A program made the translations under genes and the position numbers. This document shows, one piece after another, positions 53,684 to 63,112 of a stretch of DNA of 64,000 nucleotides. Under the pieces are notes generated by a model. It was not told where the DNA came from, made no database searches, and was given only the letters and a program-made list of their open reading frames with translations. Origin of the DNA: Kluyvera sp046569695 (GTDB lineage: Bacteria; Pseudomonadota; Gammaproteobacteria; Enterobacterales; Enterobacteriaceae); assembly GCF_046569695.1 (NCBI RefSeq), contig NZ_JBKHUI010000004.1, positions 62,001 through 126,000 on the forward strand, written 5' to 3'. Every line of letters begins with the position of its first letter. Position 1 is the first letter of the stretch.

Positions 53684-56194
53684 ATGTCGGAATTGATTAC
53701 CTATCAGTGTGAGCTCAAGGAAGGTATCCATGCCAGACCGGCAGGACATATTGAGCGCCTTTGTAACGCCTTTCAGTCTGAGGTGAGCTGGAAGAATATC
53801 CGTACCGGGTTACAAGGCAGCGCCAAAAGCGCACTCTCTCTCGTCGCCACCGATACATTACTGAACGACGATTGCGAAATTACCCTTAGCGGCGCAGACG
53901 CCCACACCGCAGCAGCAGAACTCTCCGCGTTGCTGAAAAAACTCCCGCAGTTTGAGCTTGTTTCAGAAGAAGAAACGCAGGCTCCCGCCGGCTATCTTCC
54001 CCGCTCACTGCGCGAAACCCAGGTCAGTTTTATTCAGGGCTCGCGTATCAGCGGCGGCGTAGCGATTGCCCGTCCCGTGGTGGTCCAGAGTCTGAGTTTT
54101 GACGACATCATGGCACGCGCCCCGATGAAAACCCGTGCTGCCACCGAGGAAAAGCAGGCGCTGAAAGCCGGTATTGAAGCATTAAAACAGGCCAAACTGG
54201 ATGCGCTGGAAAGCAAAGTCGGCGTCGAGCACGATATTATCCAGGCACATTTATCCATTATTACCGATAGCTCATTCCAGCAAGCGATAGTTCATTTTAT
54301 TGATAACGGTGAAAATAGCTGGCGCGCCATCGTATTAGCGGCAATGGATTTCTGCGAAATACTTAATCGCTCATCCAGTAAATATATTAAAGAAAGAGTC
54401 CTGGACGTACTGGATATAACCAGCCAGCTGCTAACTACCGTTTACGGTGAGCATGCTCTGCCACAACATGGCCTTGAGCTTAGCGCACCGTCAATTATTT
54501 TTGCTGATAGCCTGACGCCGAGTAAATTCCTCGGCATCAATAAGCAGATGCTTGCGGGCATGGTACTTACCGCTACCGGCAAAACATCACATACCGCGAT
54601 CCTTGCCCGCTCGCTGGGCATCCCGACGCTGACCGATATCGATTTTTCCGCGCTCAATTTGCAGCCACAGCAGGACATTATTATTGACGGCGACCCGGCT
54701 ATCCTGGTCACCGCGCCTGATGAGCAGGTCCTGCGTTATTACCGTAACGAAATGGCGGTACAGTACACCATGCAACAGCAGATGCTGAGCAACGTCCATC
54801 AGCCTGCGTTCACCGCCGACGGCCATCGTCTTGAAATTGCCGCCAATATCGCCAGTTTTGAGGAAGCCGAGGCCGCGTTTAATAACGGTGCAGAGGGAAT
54901 CGGGCTGTTCCGTACCGAAATGTCGTTTATGGACCGCGAAACGCCGCCGGACTACGCCGAGTTGTCAGACCTTTATCGCCGCGTCATCGCCTGCGCCGAC
55001 GGTAAGCCGGTTATTTTCCGCACCTTTGATATCGGCGGCGACAAACCTGTCGACTACCTGAATCTCGGCGATGAAGAGAATCCGTTCCTCGGCTACCGCG
55101 CGGTACGTACCTATCCGCGCTATCGCGAGCTGTTTGCTATGCAATTCAAGGCCATTCTCAGCGCCTCGGCCGTGGGTAACGCGAAGGTGATGATCCCGAT
55201 GATTGCCAGCGTGGAAGAGATTGTCTGGTGTCGTGAGGTGCTGGAGTCCGTCAAGCAGACGATGCGCGAAGAAGGATTACCGTTCAACGATGCTATCTCG
55301 CTCGGCGTCATGCTGGAAGTACCGTCCGTTATCTTCGCCATTCCAGAAATGGCCGAATACGTCGACTTCTTTAGCGTCGGCAGCAACGACCTGACGCAGT
55401 ACTTTTTCGCCGCCGACCGCGGTAATTCGCAGGTAGCGAGCGTCTATGACAACTACGCATCGTCCTTCCTGCGTGCGTTGCAATTCGCCATTGATGAAGT
55501 GCACCGCGCCGGGAAATGGATTGGTCTGTGCGGGGAACTGGGTGCCAGCAAAGATTTTCTGCCGCTGCTCACCGGCATGGGGTTCGATGAACTCAGCATG
55601 AGTGGAACCACGATCCCCGGCGTGAAGCACGCGCTGCGCGAGCTTAACTTTGCCCAATGCCAGTTGCTGGCGCTGGAAGCCCTCGCGTTGACGCGTTCCG
55701 CGGCGGTGAAAGCCGCACTTCAGACTCCCGCGGTGAAGGCTGAAAGCCAGAAGCCGATTCTCGCGCCAGAATTTATTCTCTTTAATCTTGATGCCCGGGA
55801 TAAAAACGAAGCCATCAAGAAAATGACCGACAACCTGTGGCTACACCATCGCACCGACAGCCGGGAGCGTCTGTGCGACGACATCTGGACGCGAGAGGAC
55901 TCGTTCTCCACCGCCGTCGGCTACGGCTTTGCCATTCCACATACCAAATCTGACCATATTACCGATTCGACCATCAGTATGGCGACGCTGGAAACGCCTA
56001 TTACCTGGGGCGACCAGCAGGTGGAAACCGTCTTTATGCTCACGGTCAGCAAATCTGCCGATCCTCATGCGCATATGAAATATTTCTCCACCCTCGCCCG
56101 TAAATTAATGAAAGAGGAATTCCGCAATGAAATAAAAAATGCCGATAGCGTCGACGTACTCTACAACCTGATGACCAGAACCTTAGACGTATAA
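53684..56194 (+). CDS. Multiphosphoryl transfer protein HPr-EI-EIIA(Fru), FryA/FrwA-like
   Basis: An 836-residue three-in-one PTS protein. HPr (H16), EI N-domain (H303 in GKTSHTAIL), EI C-domain (residues ~370-685, with RTEMSFMDR, the PEP motif VGSNDLTQY and the catalytic Cys in GLCGELGAS) and EIIA (H753 in GFAIPHTK) follow in order. It takes phosphate from PEP and gives it to EIIB, so this PTS can run without the housekeeping HPr/EI. It matches E. coli FryA/FrwA architecture. The ATG at 53684 follows GGGAGTGG. Confidence 0.93.
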   Translation: MSELITYQCELKEGIHARPAGHIERLCNAFQSEVSWKNIRTGLQGSAKSALSLVATDTLLNDDCEITLSGADAHTAAAELSALLKKLPQFELVSEEETQAPAGYLPRSLRETQVSFIQGSRISGGVAIARPVVVQSLSFDDIMARAPMKTRAATEEKQALKAGIEALKQAKLDALESKVGVEHDIIQAHLSIITDSSFQQAIVHFIDNGENSWRAIVLAAMDFCEILNRSSSKYIKERVLDVLDITSQLLTTVYGEHALPQHGLELSAPSIIFADSLTPSKFLGINKQMLAGMVLTATGKTSHTAILARSLGIPTLTDIDFSALNLQPQQDIIIDGDPAILVTAPDEQVLRYYRNEMAVQYTMQQQMLSNVHQPAFTADGHRLEIAANIASFEEAEAAFNNGAEGIGLFRTEMSFMDRETPPDYAELSDLYRRVIACADGKPVIFRTFDIGGDKPVDYLNLGDEENPFLGYRAVRTYPRYRELFAMQFKAILSASAVGNAKVMIPMIASVEEIVWCREVLESVKQTMREEGLPFNDAISLGVMLEVPSVIFAIPEMAEYVDFFSVGSNDLTQYFFAADRGNSQVASVYDNYASSFLRALQFAIDEVHRAGKWIGLCGELGASKDFLPLLTGMGFDELSMSGTTIPGVKHALRELNFAQCQLLALEALALTRSAAVKAALQTPAVKAESQKPILAPEFILFNLDARDKNEAIKKMTDNLWLHHRTDSRERLCDDIWTREDSFSTAVGYGFAIPHTKSDHITDSTISMATLETPITWGDQQVETVFMLTVSKSADPHAHMKYFSTLARKLMKEEFRNEIKNADSVDVLYNLMTRTLDV

Positions 56195-56255
56195 CTTCAT
56201 GGTCTCGAATTAGAAATTTAAATAAACAGCCAAAATAAAAAATCAGGAGTCACTC

Positions 56256-56576
56256 ATGAAAATTGTCGGAGTTGCTGCATGTATTACCGGTGTTGCCCAT
56301 ACCTATATGGCGCAGGAAGCCATTGAGCAAGAGTGTAAAAAACGCGGTTACGACGTGAAGGTCGAAACTCAGGGCGGCATGGGCATTGAGAATGAATTAA
56401 GTGAAGACGAAATCGCCGAAGCCGATGTGGTGATCCTGGCGATTGCTATCGGCATCGAAGGCGTTGAGCGCTTTGAAGAAAAAGAAGATGCCGGGCTGGT
56501 GATTTCACTCAACCCTGCCGAAGTCGTGCGCGACCCTGCGGCGATTATCGATAAGGCTGAAAAGCTGGCGAGTTAA
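56256..56576 (+). CDS. PTS fructose-type EIIB, block 3
   Basis: A 106-residue EIIB with the phosphocysteine in AACITGVAHTYMAQE (Cys about residue 9). It lies between the phosphotransfer protein and EIIC. Its mRNA is followed by a strong hairpin before EIIC. It shares the TQGG/TQGV-type core with the block 1 EIIB but lacks that protein's N-terminal extension. Confidence 0.92.
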   Translation: MKIVGVAACITGVAHTYMAQEAIEQECKKRGYDVKVETQGGMGIENELSEDEIAEADVVILAIAIGIEGVERFEEKEDAGLVISLNPAEVVRDPAAIIDKAEKLAS

Positions 56577-56585
56577 TTTAAGCGA

Positions 56586-56619
56586 CCTTTCCCGGATTTA
56601 TTTCGGCATCCGGGAAGGG
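56586..56619 (+). other. Intercistronic hairpin between EIIB and EIIC
   Basis: CCTTTCCCGGAT, 10-base loop, ATCCGGGAAGG, a strong 9-11 bp stem with no following U-tract. It may stabilise the upstream message or cut EIIC expression. Confidence 0.6.
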
Positions 56620-56747
56620 AAATAAAACGTAATTTAATTTCTGCGAGCCCGTTATTTCTATAACCAGACATTCATGTCTGGGGGATTACGACACCCTGAA
56701 TCTGGCGTGCACCTAATAAAAAATAGCGGGAACCAGGAGGATTGAAA

Positions 56748-57851
56748 ATGTCGGAAAATATGAAAGCCGTAAAGGATGAGCTGGTTAAAGCGTTCAGCAC
56801 CGGTGTGTCATACATGATGCCGGTAGTGGTGGTTGGCGGGATCTGCCTGGCGCTGTCGTTGGTTGGCGGTGAGCCGGTCGCGGGCAAAGGGATGGTGGTC
56901 ACTAACCCATTCTTACTGAATCTGGGCGCTATCGGGAGCGCGGGGCTGGGGATGATGATCCCGGTGCTCGCCGCCTATATCGCCTACTCCATCGCCGGTA
57001 AACCGGGGCTGACGCCGGGGGTAATTACCGGCTTTATGGCCAGCACTCCACTGGGTGCCGATCACGTGGTGACCGGGTTCCTCGGGGCGATGCTGCTTGG
57101 CATCCTCAGTGGCTATGTCGCGAAATGGATTAAAACCTGGAAGGTTGGCAAGGCGCTGATGCCGGTCATGCCAATCATGATTATCCCTATCGTCTCAACC
57201 TGCATCGTCGGCATGCTCTACCTGTACGTTCTGATTGGGCCAATTGGCGCCGCCATGAAATGGCTGGTCTCCATGCTCTCCAATATGCAGGGCAGCAGCG
57301 GCATCGTACTGGGGCTGATCCTCGGTGCCATGGCGGCCTTCGACATGGGTGGCCCGGTCAACAAAACCGCGACCGCCTTCACCCTGGCGTTGATGGCTGA
57401 AGGCATTTACGGCCCGAACGGCGCTTACCGTATTGCCTGCGCGATTCCACCGCTGGGTATCGCCCTCTCTACTTTCATTTCGCAGCGCAAATGGGCCGAG
57501 GATGAACGCCGCATGGGCACCTCAGCCGCCTTTATGGGCCTTATCGGAATTACCGAAGGTGCCATTCCCTTCGCGGTGAAAAACCTCAAGACCGTTCTGC
57601 CGTCGATCATCATCGGCAGCGCCGTCGGTGCGGGCCTGGCGATGGTTCACGGTGTGGAATCAATGGTGCCGCACGGCGGATTAATCGCCATCGCGGGCGT
57701 CAATAAAGCCCCGCTGTGGTACGTCCTCGATATGGCCATCGGCGTCATTGTGACCGCCATCTGTCTGCATATTTTGCGTCCAAATATTAGCGAGCCGGTG
57801 AAGAAAGCCGACGCTAAAAAAACTGTCACTTCAGATATGAATAAAGCCTAA
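56748..57851 (+). CDS. PTS fructose-type EIIC permease, block 3
   Basis: A 367-residue permease of the fructose EIIC type with the blocks FDMGGPVNKTATAF and GITEGAIPFAVKNL. It is similar to the block 1 EIIC but has a longer charged C-terminus. The ATG at 56748 has AGGAGG seven bases upstream. It is followed within 10 bp by the GatZ-like gene, so it is the membrane part of this transport unit. Confidence 0.92.
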   Translation: MSENMKAVKDELVKAFSTGVSYMMPVVVVGGICLALSLVGGEPVAGKGMVVTNPFLLNLGAIGSAGLGMMIPVLAAYIAYSIAGKPGLTPGVITGFMASTPLGADHVVTGFLGAMLLGILSGYVAKWIKTWKVGKALMPVMPIMIIPIVSTCIVGMLYLYVLIGPIGAAMKWLVSMLSNMQGSSGIVLGLILGAMAAFDMGGPVNKTATAFTLALMAEGIYGPNGAYRIACAIPPLGIALSTFISQRKWAEDERRMGTSAAFMGLIGITEGAIPFAVKNLKTVLPSIIIGSAVGAGLAMVHGVESMVPHGGLIAIAGVNKAPLWYVLDMAIGVIVTAICLHILRPNISEPVKKADAKKTVTSDMNKA

Positions 57852-57860
57852 GGAGTTGTC

Positions 57861-59114
57861 ATGAAAAACACCATGAAGCAGTACGTTGATTATATCGTTA
57901 AGGGTGGTAAGTCCACGATGCTGGGTATTGGCCCAATGTCTCCGGCGCTTATTCAGGCATGTTTTGAATTAGGCAAAGAAAAAGATCTGCCGCTGATGTT
58001 TATTGCCAGTCGTAACCAGGTTGATGCAGATGAATTTGGCGCAGGCTACGTTAATAACTGGGACCAATTCCGCTTCGCAGCCGACCTGAAAGCGATGGCT
58101 GATAAAGTCGGCTTCGACGGCGATTACTTCCTCTGCCGCGACCACGGCGGCCCATGGCAGCGTGATAAAGAGCGTAAAGACCATATTCCGGAAGCGCAGG
58201 CGATGGAGCTGGCGCGCCGCTCCTACCAGATTGATATGGATGCCGGGTTCGATCTGTTGCACATCGACCCAACTAAAGACCCGTACGTCATGGGCAAAGT
58301 GATTGATATCGAGCTGGTATTAAGCCGCACCGTCGAGCTGATTCGCTTCTGCGAAGAGTATCGTAAGAAGAACAACCTGAAAGAGTTCTTCTACGAAGTG
58401 GGCACCGAAGAGACCAACGGCGGCCTGACCGATATCAGCGCCTACGAAGGCTTTATCATTGAACTGAACAAGCGTCTGAACGACGAAGGACTGCCGCAGC
58501 CGCTGTTTATCGTCGGCCAGACCGGTACCCTAACCCGCCTGACCAAAAACGTTGGCCACTTCAACGATACCCAGTCGGCAGAGCTGTCGGCTATCAGCAC
58601 TCGCTACGGCGTGGGGCTGAAAGAGCACAACGGCGACTATCTGCCGGATGAAATTCTGCTTAAACACCCGGGCCTTGGGATCACCGCCATGAACGTCGCC
58701 CCGGCGTACGGCACCATTGAAACTCGCGCCTATCTGAAGCTCGCGGAAGTAGAAAAAGATCTGGCGACAAAAGGCTTTATTAAATCGGCATCAGATTTCA
58801 AAACCGTGCTGACCCGCGAGTGCGTGCTGAGCCACAAGTGGGAAAAATGGATGACCGACGAGCATAAAAATAAATCTGAAGAGCAGATCTTCAGCGAGCC
58901 CGCACTGCTGAAAGAAATTCTTGAGCTTAGCGGCCATTATAACTACGAAAAACCGGCGGTGATTAAAGAGATGCAGACCATGTTTGCCAACCTGAAATCA
59001 TTTGGCGTTGAGCCAGAACGCTACGTGGTGAACAAAATTAAAGACATGATTCAGAACGAAGCCGAGTGCTTTAACATGCCGGGCCTGACCACCCGCGTCG
59101 CACAAGCCCGTTAA
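57861..59114 (+). CDS. GatZ/KbaZ-like sugar-phosphate protein
   Basis: A 417-residue TIM-barrel protein of the GatZ/KbaZ family. Blocks that line up with KbaZ include SRNQVD, RDHGGP (D94, H95), HIDPT, VGTEET (G181-E184), KEHNGDYLP and NVAPAYGTIETR. GatZ/KbaZ are the non-catalytic subunits of tagatose-bisphosphate aldolase, but no GatY/KbaY partner is seen. Standalone family members elsewhere have been assigned as tagatose-6-phosphate 4-epimerases. An epimerase or an independent aldolase is possible. It is 9 bp after EIIC. Confidence 0.82.
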   Translation: MKNTMKQYVDYIVKGGKSTMLGIGPMSPALIQACFELGKEKDLPLMFIASRNQVDADEFGAGYVNNWDQFRFAADLKAMADKVGFDGDYFLCRDHGGPWQRDKERKDHIPEAQAMELARRSYQIDMDAGFDLLHIDPTKDPYVMGKVIDIELVLSRTVELIRFCEEYRKKNNLKEFFYEVGTEETNGGLTDISAYEGFIIELNKRLNDEGLPQPLFIVGQTGTLTRLTKNVGHFNDTQSAELSAISTRYGVGLKEHNGDYLPDEILLKHPGLGITAMNVAPAYGTIETRAYLKLAEVEKDLATKGFIKSASDFKTVLTRECVLSHKWEKWMTDEHKNKSEEQIFSEPALLKEILELSGHYNYEKPAVIKEMQTMFANLKSFGVEPERYVVNKIKDMIQNEAECFNMPGLTTRVAQAR

Positions 59115-59132
59115 TGTCATAAAAATAACGTT

Positions 59133-59207
59133 GTAAGCCGGATACGCGAAGCGCCATCCGGCAATCTGCCCCAACCTGCCGGATGGCGCTTCGCTTATCC
59201 GGCCTAC
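59133..59207. repeat. BIME (pair of inverted REP units)
   Basis: Two REP palindromes face each other: 59133-59162 (GCCGGAT...ATCCGGC) and 59178-59207 (GCCGGAT...ATCCGGCCTAC). They sit between the GatZ-like and transaldolase genes. Confidence 0.8.
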
Positions 59208-59243
59208 TCCTTACTCGCGACCCAATAAAAACAGGTACTGGTT

Positions 59244-60194
59244 ATGAATCAGCTTGAACAATTAAAGCAGCGCACCATTATTGTCGCTGACAGCGGGGAC
59301 ATTGATAGCATCATTGCCTATCAACCCGAAGATGCCACCACTAACCCGTCGCTTATTTATAAAGCAGCGCAGCTACCGCAGTATCAGAATGTCATTAAAG
59401 AGACCGTCGCCACGCTCAAGTCGCGTTATGCCGGAAAGGAACTGCTGCCCTCCACCGTTGCCGATCATCTGGCGGTCAGTATCGGGGCACTGATTCTGAA
59501 AAACGTACCGGGGCGTATTTCCACCGAGGTTGACGCCCGTCTGTCGTTTGACACCGAGGCCAGCATTCACAAAGCGCGTGAACTCATTGCTCTGTATGCC
59601 GAACAAGGCGTAGGTAAAGAACGGGTCCTGATTAAGCTTGCTGCTACCTGGCAAGGTATTCGCGCCGCTGAAGTGCTGGAAAAAGAGGGGATTCGCTGCA
59701 ACCTGACCCTACTCTTCTCTTTCGCTCAGGCACGTGCCTGCGCCGATGCGGGGGTATTTCTCATCTCCCCGTTCGTTGGACGCATCTACGATTGGTACAA
59801 GAAAAATAACCCGGACACCGTCTATACCGTCGACAACGACCCGGGCGTGGAATCGGTGCGCAATATCCACCGTTTCTACAAAATGTACGGCTACCAGACG
59901 GTAGTGATGGGCGCGAGCTTCCGCACGCCAGAGCAAGTTCTGGCCCTGAACGGCTGCGATCGTCTGACGGTTTCACCGTCGCTACTCGCGCAGCTTCAGC
60001 AGCGCGATACCGACATCCCGGCGCCGTTGCACTATGCCGGAGAAGTACAGCCAAAGCCTGATGCTGTCAGCGAGGCCGAATTCTATTGGGCACACAACCA
60101 GGACGCCATGGCAGTCGAAAAGCTGGCCGAGGGTATTCGTCTGTTCGCCGTTGACCAGAACAGTCTGGAAACCTTGCTCACACAATATCTTTGA
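59244..60194 (+). CDS. Transaldolase, TalA-type
   Basis: A 316-residue classical transaldolase, the same length as E. coli TalA and TalB. The Schiff-base lysine is in VLIKLAATWQGIRAA, and other conserved blocks are DATTNPSLI, EVDARLSFD and LISPFVGRIYDWY. It moves a dihydroxyacetone unit between sugar phosphates. A BIME lies 36 bp upstream, so it may be partly uncoupled from the PTS operon. With the transketolase it gives a dedicated non-oxidative pentose phosphate pair. Confidence 0.93.
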   Translation: MNQLEQLKQRTIIVADSGDIDSIIAYQPEDATTNPSLIYKAAQLPQYQNVIKETVATLKSRYAGKELLPSTVADHLAVSIGALILKNVPGRISTEVDARLSFDTEASIHKARELIALYAEQGVGKERVLIKLAATWQGIRAAEVLEKEGIRCNLTLLFSFAQARACADAGVFLISPFVGRIYDWYKKNNPDTVYTVDNDPGVESVRNIHRFYKMYGYQTVVMGASFRTPEQVLALNGCDRLTVSPSLLAQLQQRDTDIPAPLHYAGEVQPKPDAVSEAEFYWAHNQDAMAVEKLAEGIRLFAVDQNSLETLLTQYL

Positions 60195-60245
60195 CGCTTC
60201 TGAAGCCTTTTCGAAGTGGCCGCTCGCAGGTAAAATAACGCGCTG

Positions 60246-60266
60246 ACCCCGGTATCCTTACCGGGG
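60246..60266 (+). terminator. Hairpin after the transaldolase gene
   Basis: CCCCGGTA, loop TCC, TTACCGGGG. It has no clear T tract but lies at the island/deoR border. Confidence 0.55.
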
Positions 60267-60285
60267 CATTTCCGGTAGAGGAACT

Positions 60286-61044
60286 ATGGAAACACGACGC
60301 GACGAGCGAATTGGTCAACTGATTCAGGCACTGAAACGCAGCGATAAGCTACATCTCAAAGAAGCGGCAGCTCTGCTTGGCGTTTCTGAAATGACGATTC
60401 GTCGCGATCTTAACAGCGAAAGCGGGCCTGTCGTGCTGCTCGGCGGCTACGTCGTGCTGGAGCCACGCAGCGTTCCTCACTATCTGTTAAGCGACCAGAA
60501 AACCCGGCTGGTTGACGAGAAAAAACGGGCGGCGCGCCACGCGGCAGCGCTGCTGAAGCCGCATCAGATGGCCTTTTTCGACTGCGGCACCACCACGCCG
60601 TGGATTATCGACGCCATTGATAACGACCTACCGTTTACCGCCGTCTGTTACTCCCTAAACACTTTTTTAGCGCTGCAGGATAAACCGAACTGTCGGCCGA
60701 TTCTCTGCGGCGGTGAATTCCACGCCAGCAACGCTATTTTCAAACCGCTGAGCGAGCATGACACGCTCTCGCACCTCTGTCCGGACATTGCATTTTATTC
60801 CGCAGCGGGTATCGATATTGAAATGGGCGCGACCTGTTTTAACCTTGAAGAGTTGCCGGTAAAGCACTGGGCGATGCGCCAGGCACGCTACCATGTGCTG
60901 GTCGCGGATCACAGCAAGTTTGGCAAAGTGCGCCCGGCCCGCATGGGCGACCTGACGCGCTTTGATGTGATTGCCAGCGACACCTGCCCGGATGACGAAC
61001 TGGTCGCGCTGGCAAAACAGCAGCAAATATCGCTGCTGTATTAG
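60286..61044 (+). CDS. deoR: DeoR, deoxyribonucleoside operon repressor
   Basis: A 252-residue regulator of the E. coli length. The N-terminal DeoR-type HTH (residues ~20-42, LKEAAALLGVSEMTIRRDL) is followed by the ligand domain with FDCGTTTPWI. It represses the deo genes and binds deoxyribose-5-phosphate. Its gene continues the E. coli order with dacC; it is probably core, but now sits next to the island. Confidence 0.95.
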   Translation: METRRDERIGQLIQALKRSDKLHLKEAAALLGVSEMTIRRDLNSESGPVVLLGGYVVLEPRSVPHYLLSDQKTRLVDEKKRAARHAAALLKPHQMAFFDCGTTTPWIIDAIDNDLPFTAVCYSLNTFLALQDKPNCRPILCGGEFHASNAIFKPLSEHDTLSHLCPDIAFYSAAGIDIEMGATCFNLEELPVKHWAMRQARYHVLVADHSKFGKVRPARMGDLTRFDVIASDTCPDDELVALAKQQQISLLY

Positions 61045-61051
61045 CGGAATA

Positions 61052-62254
61052 TTACGAGAACCAGCTGCCGAACCATTCGTGGAATTTCATCAGCACGAAG
61101 TCCATCATGCGGCTGAAGAAGCCGCCCTCTTCGACCGCTTCCATCACGATCAGTGGACGCTGTTCAATGGTTTTGTCGTTAAGCTTGAAGTCGATGGTGC
61201 CGACCACCTGGCCCTTGGTTAACGGCGCAGTCAGCTGCGGTTGAGTTAAGGTGTAGCTGGCCTTCAGGTTTTTCAGTTGGCCTTTCGGAATGGTCACCGA
61301 ACCGGCTTCCCCTGCCCCGAGGTTCACTTCACTCTTATCACCAAACCAGACGCGCTGGCTGATAAAGGTAGCATCCGGCTTGATTGGCGTGACGGTTTCA
61401 TAGAACCGGAAGCCCCAGGTCAGCAGCTTTTCCGACTCGTTAAAACGTACGCGGTCGCTCTTAGTACCCAGCACCACCGCAATCAGGCGCATATCGCCCT
61501 GAGTGGCCGACGACACCAGGTTATATCCTGCACCCGCCGTAGTACCGGTTTTCACGCCATCAACGTTGAGGTTCGAGCTCCACAGCAGACGGTTGCGGTT
61601 TGGCTGGCGGATATTGTTGAAGGTGAACTCTTTCTCTTTATGTATCGCGTACTCTTCCGGCACATCGTGGATCATCGCTTTGGTCAGCAGCGCCATGTCA
61701 CGCGCAGTACTGTACTGCCCCGGCGCATCCAAACCGTGAACGGTTTTGAAGGTGGTATTGGTGAGGCCGATTTTCTGCGCATAGCCGTTCATCAGGCTGA
61801 CGAAGGAGTCCTGGCTGCCGGCAACGTAGTCGGCAATAGCGATGCTGGCATCGTTGCCCGACTGGATAATCACCCCTTTATTGAGGTTCTCAACGGACAC
61901 CTGCTCGCCGGGCTTAAGGAACATCACCGATGAACCGCGCAGCGCTGGATTGCCGGTGGCCCATGCGTCACGGCCGATGGTCACCATATCGGTGAGCTTG
62001 ATTTTATTCGCTTTAAGCGCCTGACCGACCACGTAGCTGGTCATGATTTTTGTCAGGCTGGCCGGGTCGAGCTTCTCATCGGCATTGCCCTCTGTCAGGA
62101 CCTTACCGCTGGCGTAATCCATTAATATAAAGGCACGGGCGTCGATTGCTGGCGCGTCCGGAAGTTGTTCCGCCGCCTGCACCGCCGGTGCCACTAAAAG
62201 TAAAAGCGCTGAGCCTGCCATCAGACTCTTGAAGGAGTTAGCGTTACACATCAT
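61052..62254 (-). CDS. dacC: DacC, D-alanyl-D-alanine carboxypeptidase (PBP6)
   Basis: A 400-residue penicillin-binding protein with signal peptide (cleavage after VQA). Active-site motifs are SLTK, SGN and KTGT (in VDGVKTGTTAG). The C-terminus has an amphipathic anchor (DFVLMKFHEWFGSWFS). It trims the terminal D-Ala from peptidoglycan. I chose the ATG at 62254 because it gives the E. coli length; the open frame runs 53 codons upstream, through the promoter. Confidence 0.95.
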   Translation of the reverse strand: MMCNANSFKSLMAGSALLLLVAPAVQAAEQLPDAPAIDARAFILMDYASGKVLTEGNADEKLDPASLTKIMTSYVVGQALKANKIKLTDMVTIGRDAWATGNPALRGSSVMFLKPGEQVSVENLNKGVIIQSGNDASIAIADYVAGSQDSFVSLMNGYAQKIGLTNTTFKTVHGLDAPGQYSTARDMALLTKAMIHDVPEEYAIHKEKEFTFNNIRQPNRNRLLWSSNLNVDGVKTGTTAGAGYNLVSSATQGDMRLIAVVLGTKSDRVRFNESEKLLTWGFRFYETVTPIKPDATFISQRVWFGDKSEVNLGAGEAGSVTIPKGQLKNLKASYTLTQPQLTAPLTKGQVVGTIDFKLNDKTIEQRPLIVMEAVEEGGFFSRMMDFVLMKFHEWFGSWFS

Positions 62255-62486
62255 AAAAGCCACCCAAGTATCCATTCCCAAAAACACGCCACGACAGTAC
62301 CGTGCTGCACCAGGCCGTGAGTAATAACGTAGAAACTCTCTTAAAGAAACAGTGAGTTGGTAAAGTTTTTTAAGTTTACGCAAGATCCCCTGATTGTGCT
62401 GAAAACCTGACATTTTTTTTGATCGAGATTGCGTAAGCGTTTACTTTGGCCCACATTTAATCTCTGCTAAAAAAACGGGAGTGGAT

Positions 62487-63107
62487 ATGCTAACGCTGTG
62501 GGGAAGAAATAACTCGACGAACGTGAAAAAAGTGCGCTGGACGCTGGCAGAGCTTGGCCTGCCGTATGAACAAATTATGGCGGGCCAGGGATTTGGCGTG
62601 AACCGCGACGCGGCCTATCTGGCACTTAACCCTAACGGCCTGGTACCGATGCTGAAAGACGGCGACGACGTGCTGTGGGAATCAAACTCCATCGTACGTT
62701 ATCTGGCGGCGCAGTACGGCGCCGAGAGCCTGTGGCAGGCGTCGCCGGTTCAGCGGGCGAAAAGCGAAAAGTGGATGGACTGGGCCAACGAAACCCTGTC
62801 GCCGGTGCACCGTAAAATCCTCTTCGGGCTAGTGAGAACGCCAGTTGAGCAGCGCAACATGGCCGAAATCAACGCCGCGATTGAAGCCTGCGAACCACTG
62901 CTGACGCTCCTCGACAACGCGCTGGCGAACCAAACCTGGCTTTCTGGTGAACAATTTGGCGTGGGCGATATCGCCGTGGCGCCGTTTGTCTATAACGTGC
63001 TGGAAACCGTCAAAACCTGGCGGTCTAAACCGAATCTTGAGCGCTGGTATCAGCAGCTCGCACAGCGTCCGGCGTTCCGCGACGTGGTGATGATCCCGGT
63101 GAGTTAA
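62487..63107 (+). CDS. gstB: GstB, glutathione S-transferase
   Basis: A 206-residue GST. The thioredoxin-like N-domain begins LTLWGRNNSTNVKKVRW and has the glutathione contact in WESNSIVRYLA; the C-terminal helical domain has the N-capping GVGDIA block. E. coli GstB detoxifies bromoacetate. The ATG at 62487 follows GGGAGTGG; an in-frame GTG at 62481 is less likely. Confidence 0.93.
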   Translation: MLTLWGRNNSTNVKKVRWTLAELGLPYEQIMAGQGFGVNRDAAYLALNPNGLVPMLKDGDDVLWESNSIVRYLAAQYGAESLWQASPVQRAKSEKWMDWANETLSPVHRKILFGLVRTPVEQRNMAEINAAIEACEPLLTLLDNALANQTWLSGEQFGVGDIAVAPFVYNVLETVKTWRSKPNLERWYQQLAQRPAFRDVVMIPVS

Positions 63108-63112
63108 GCCAC

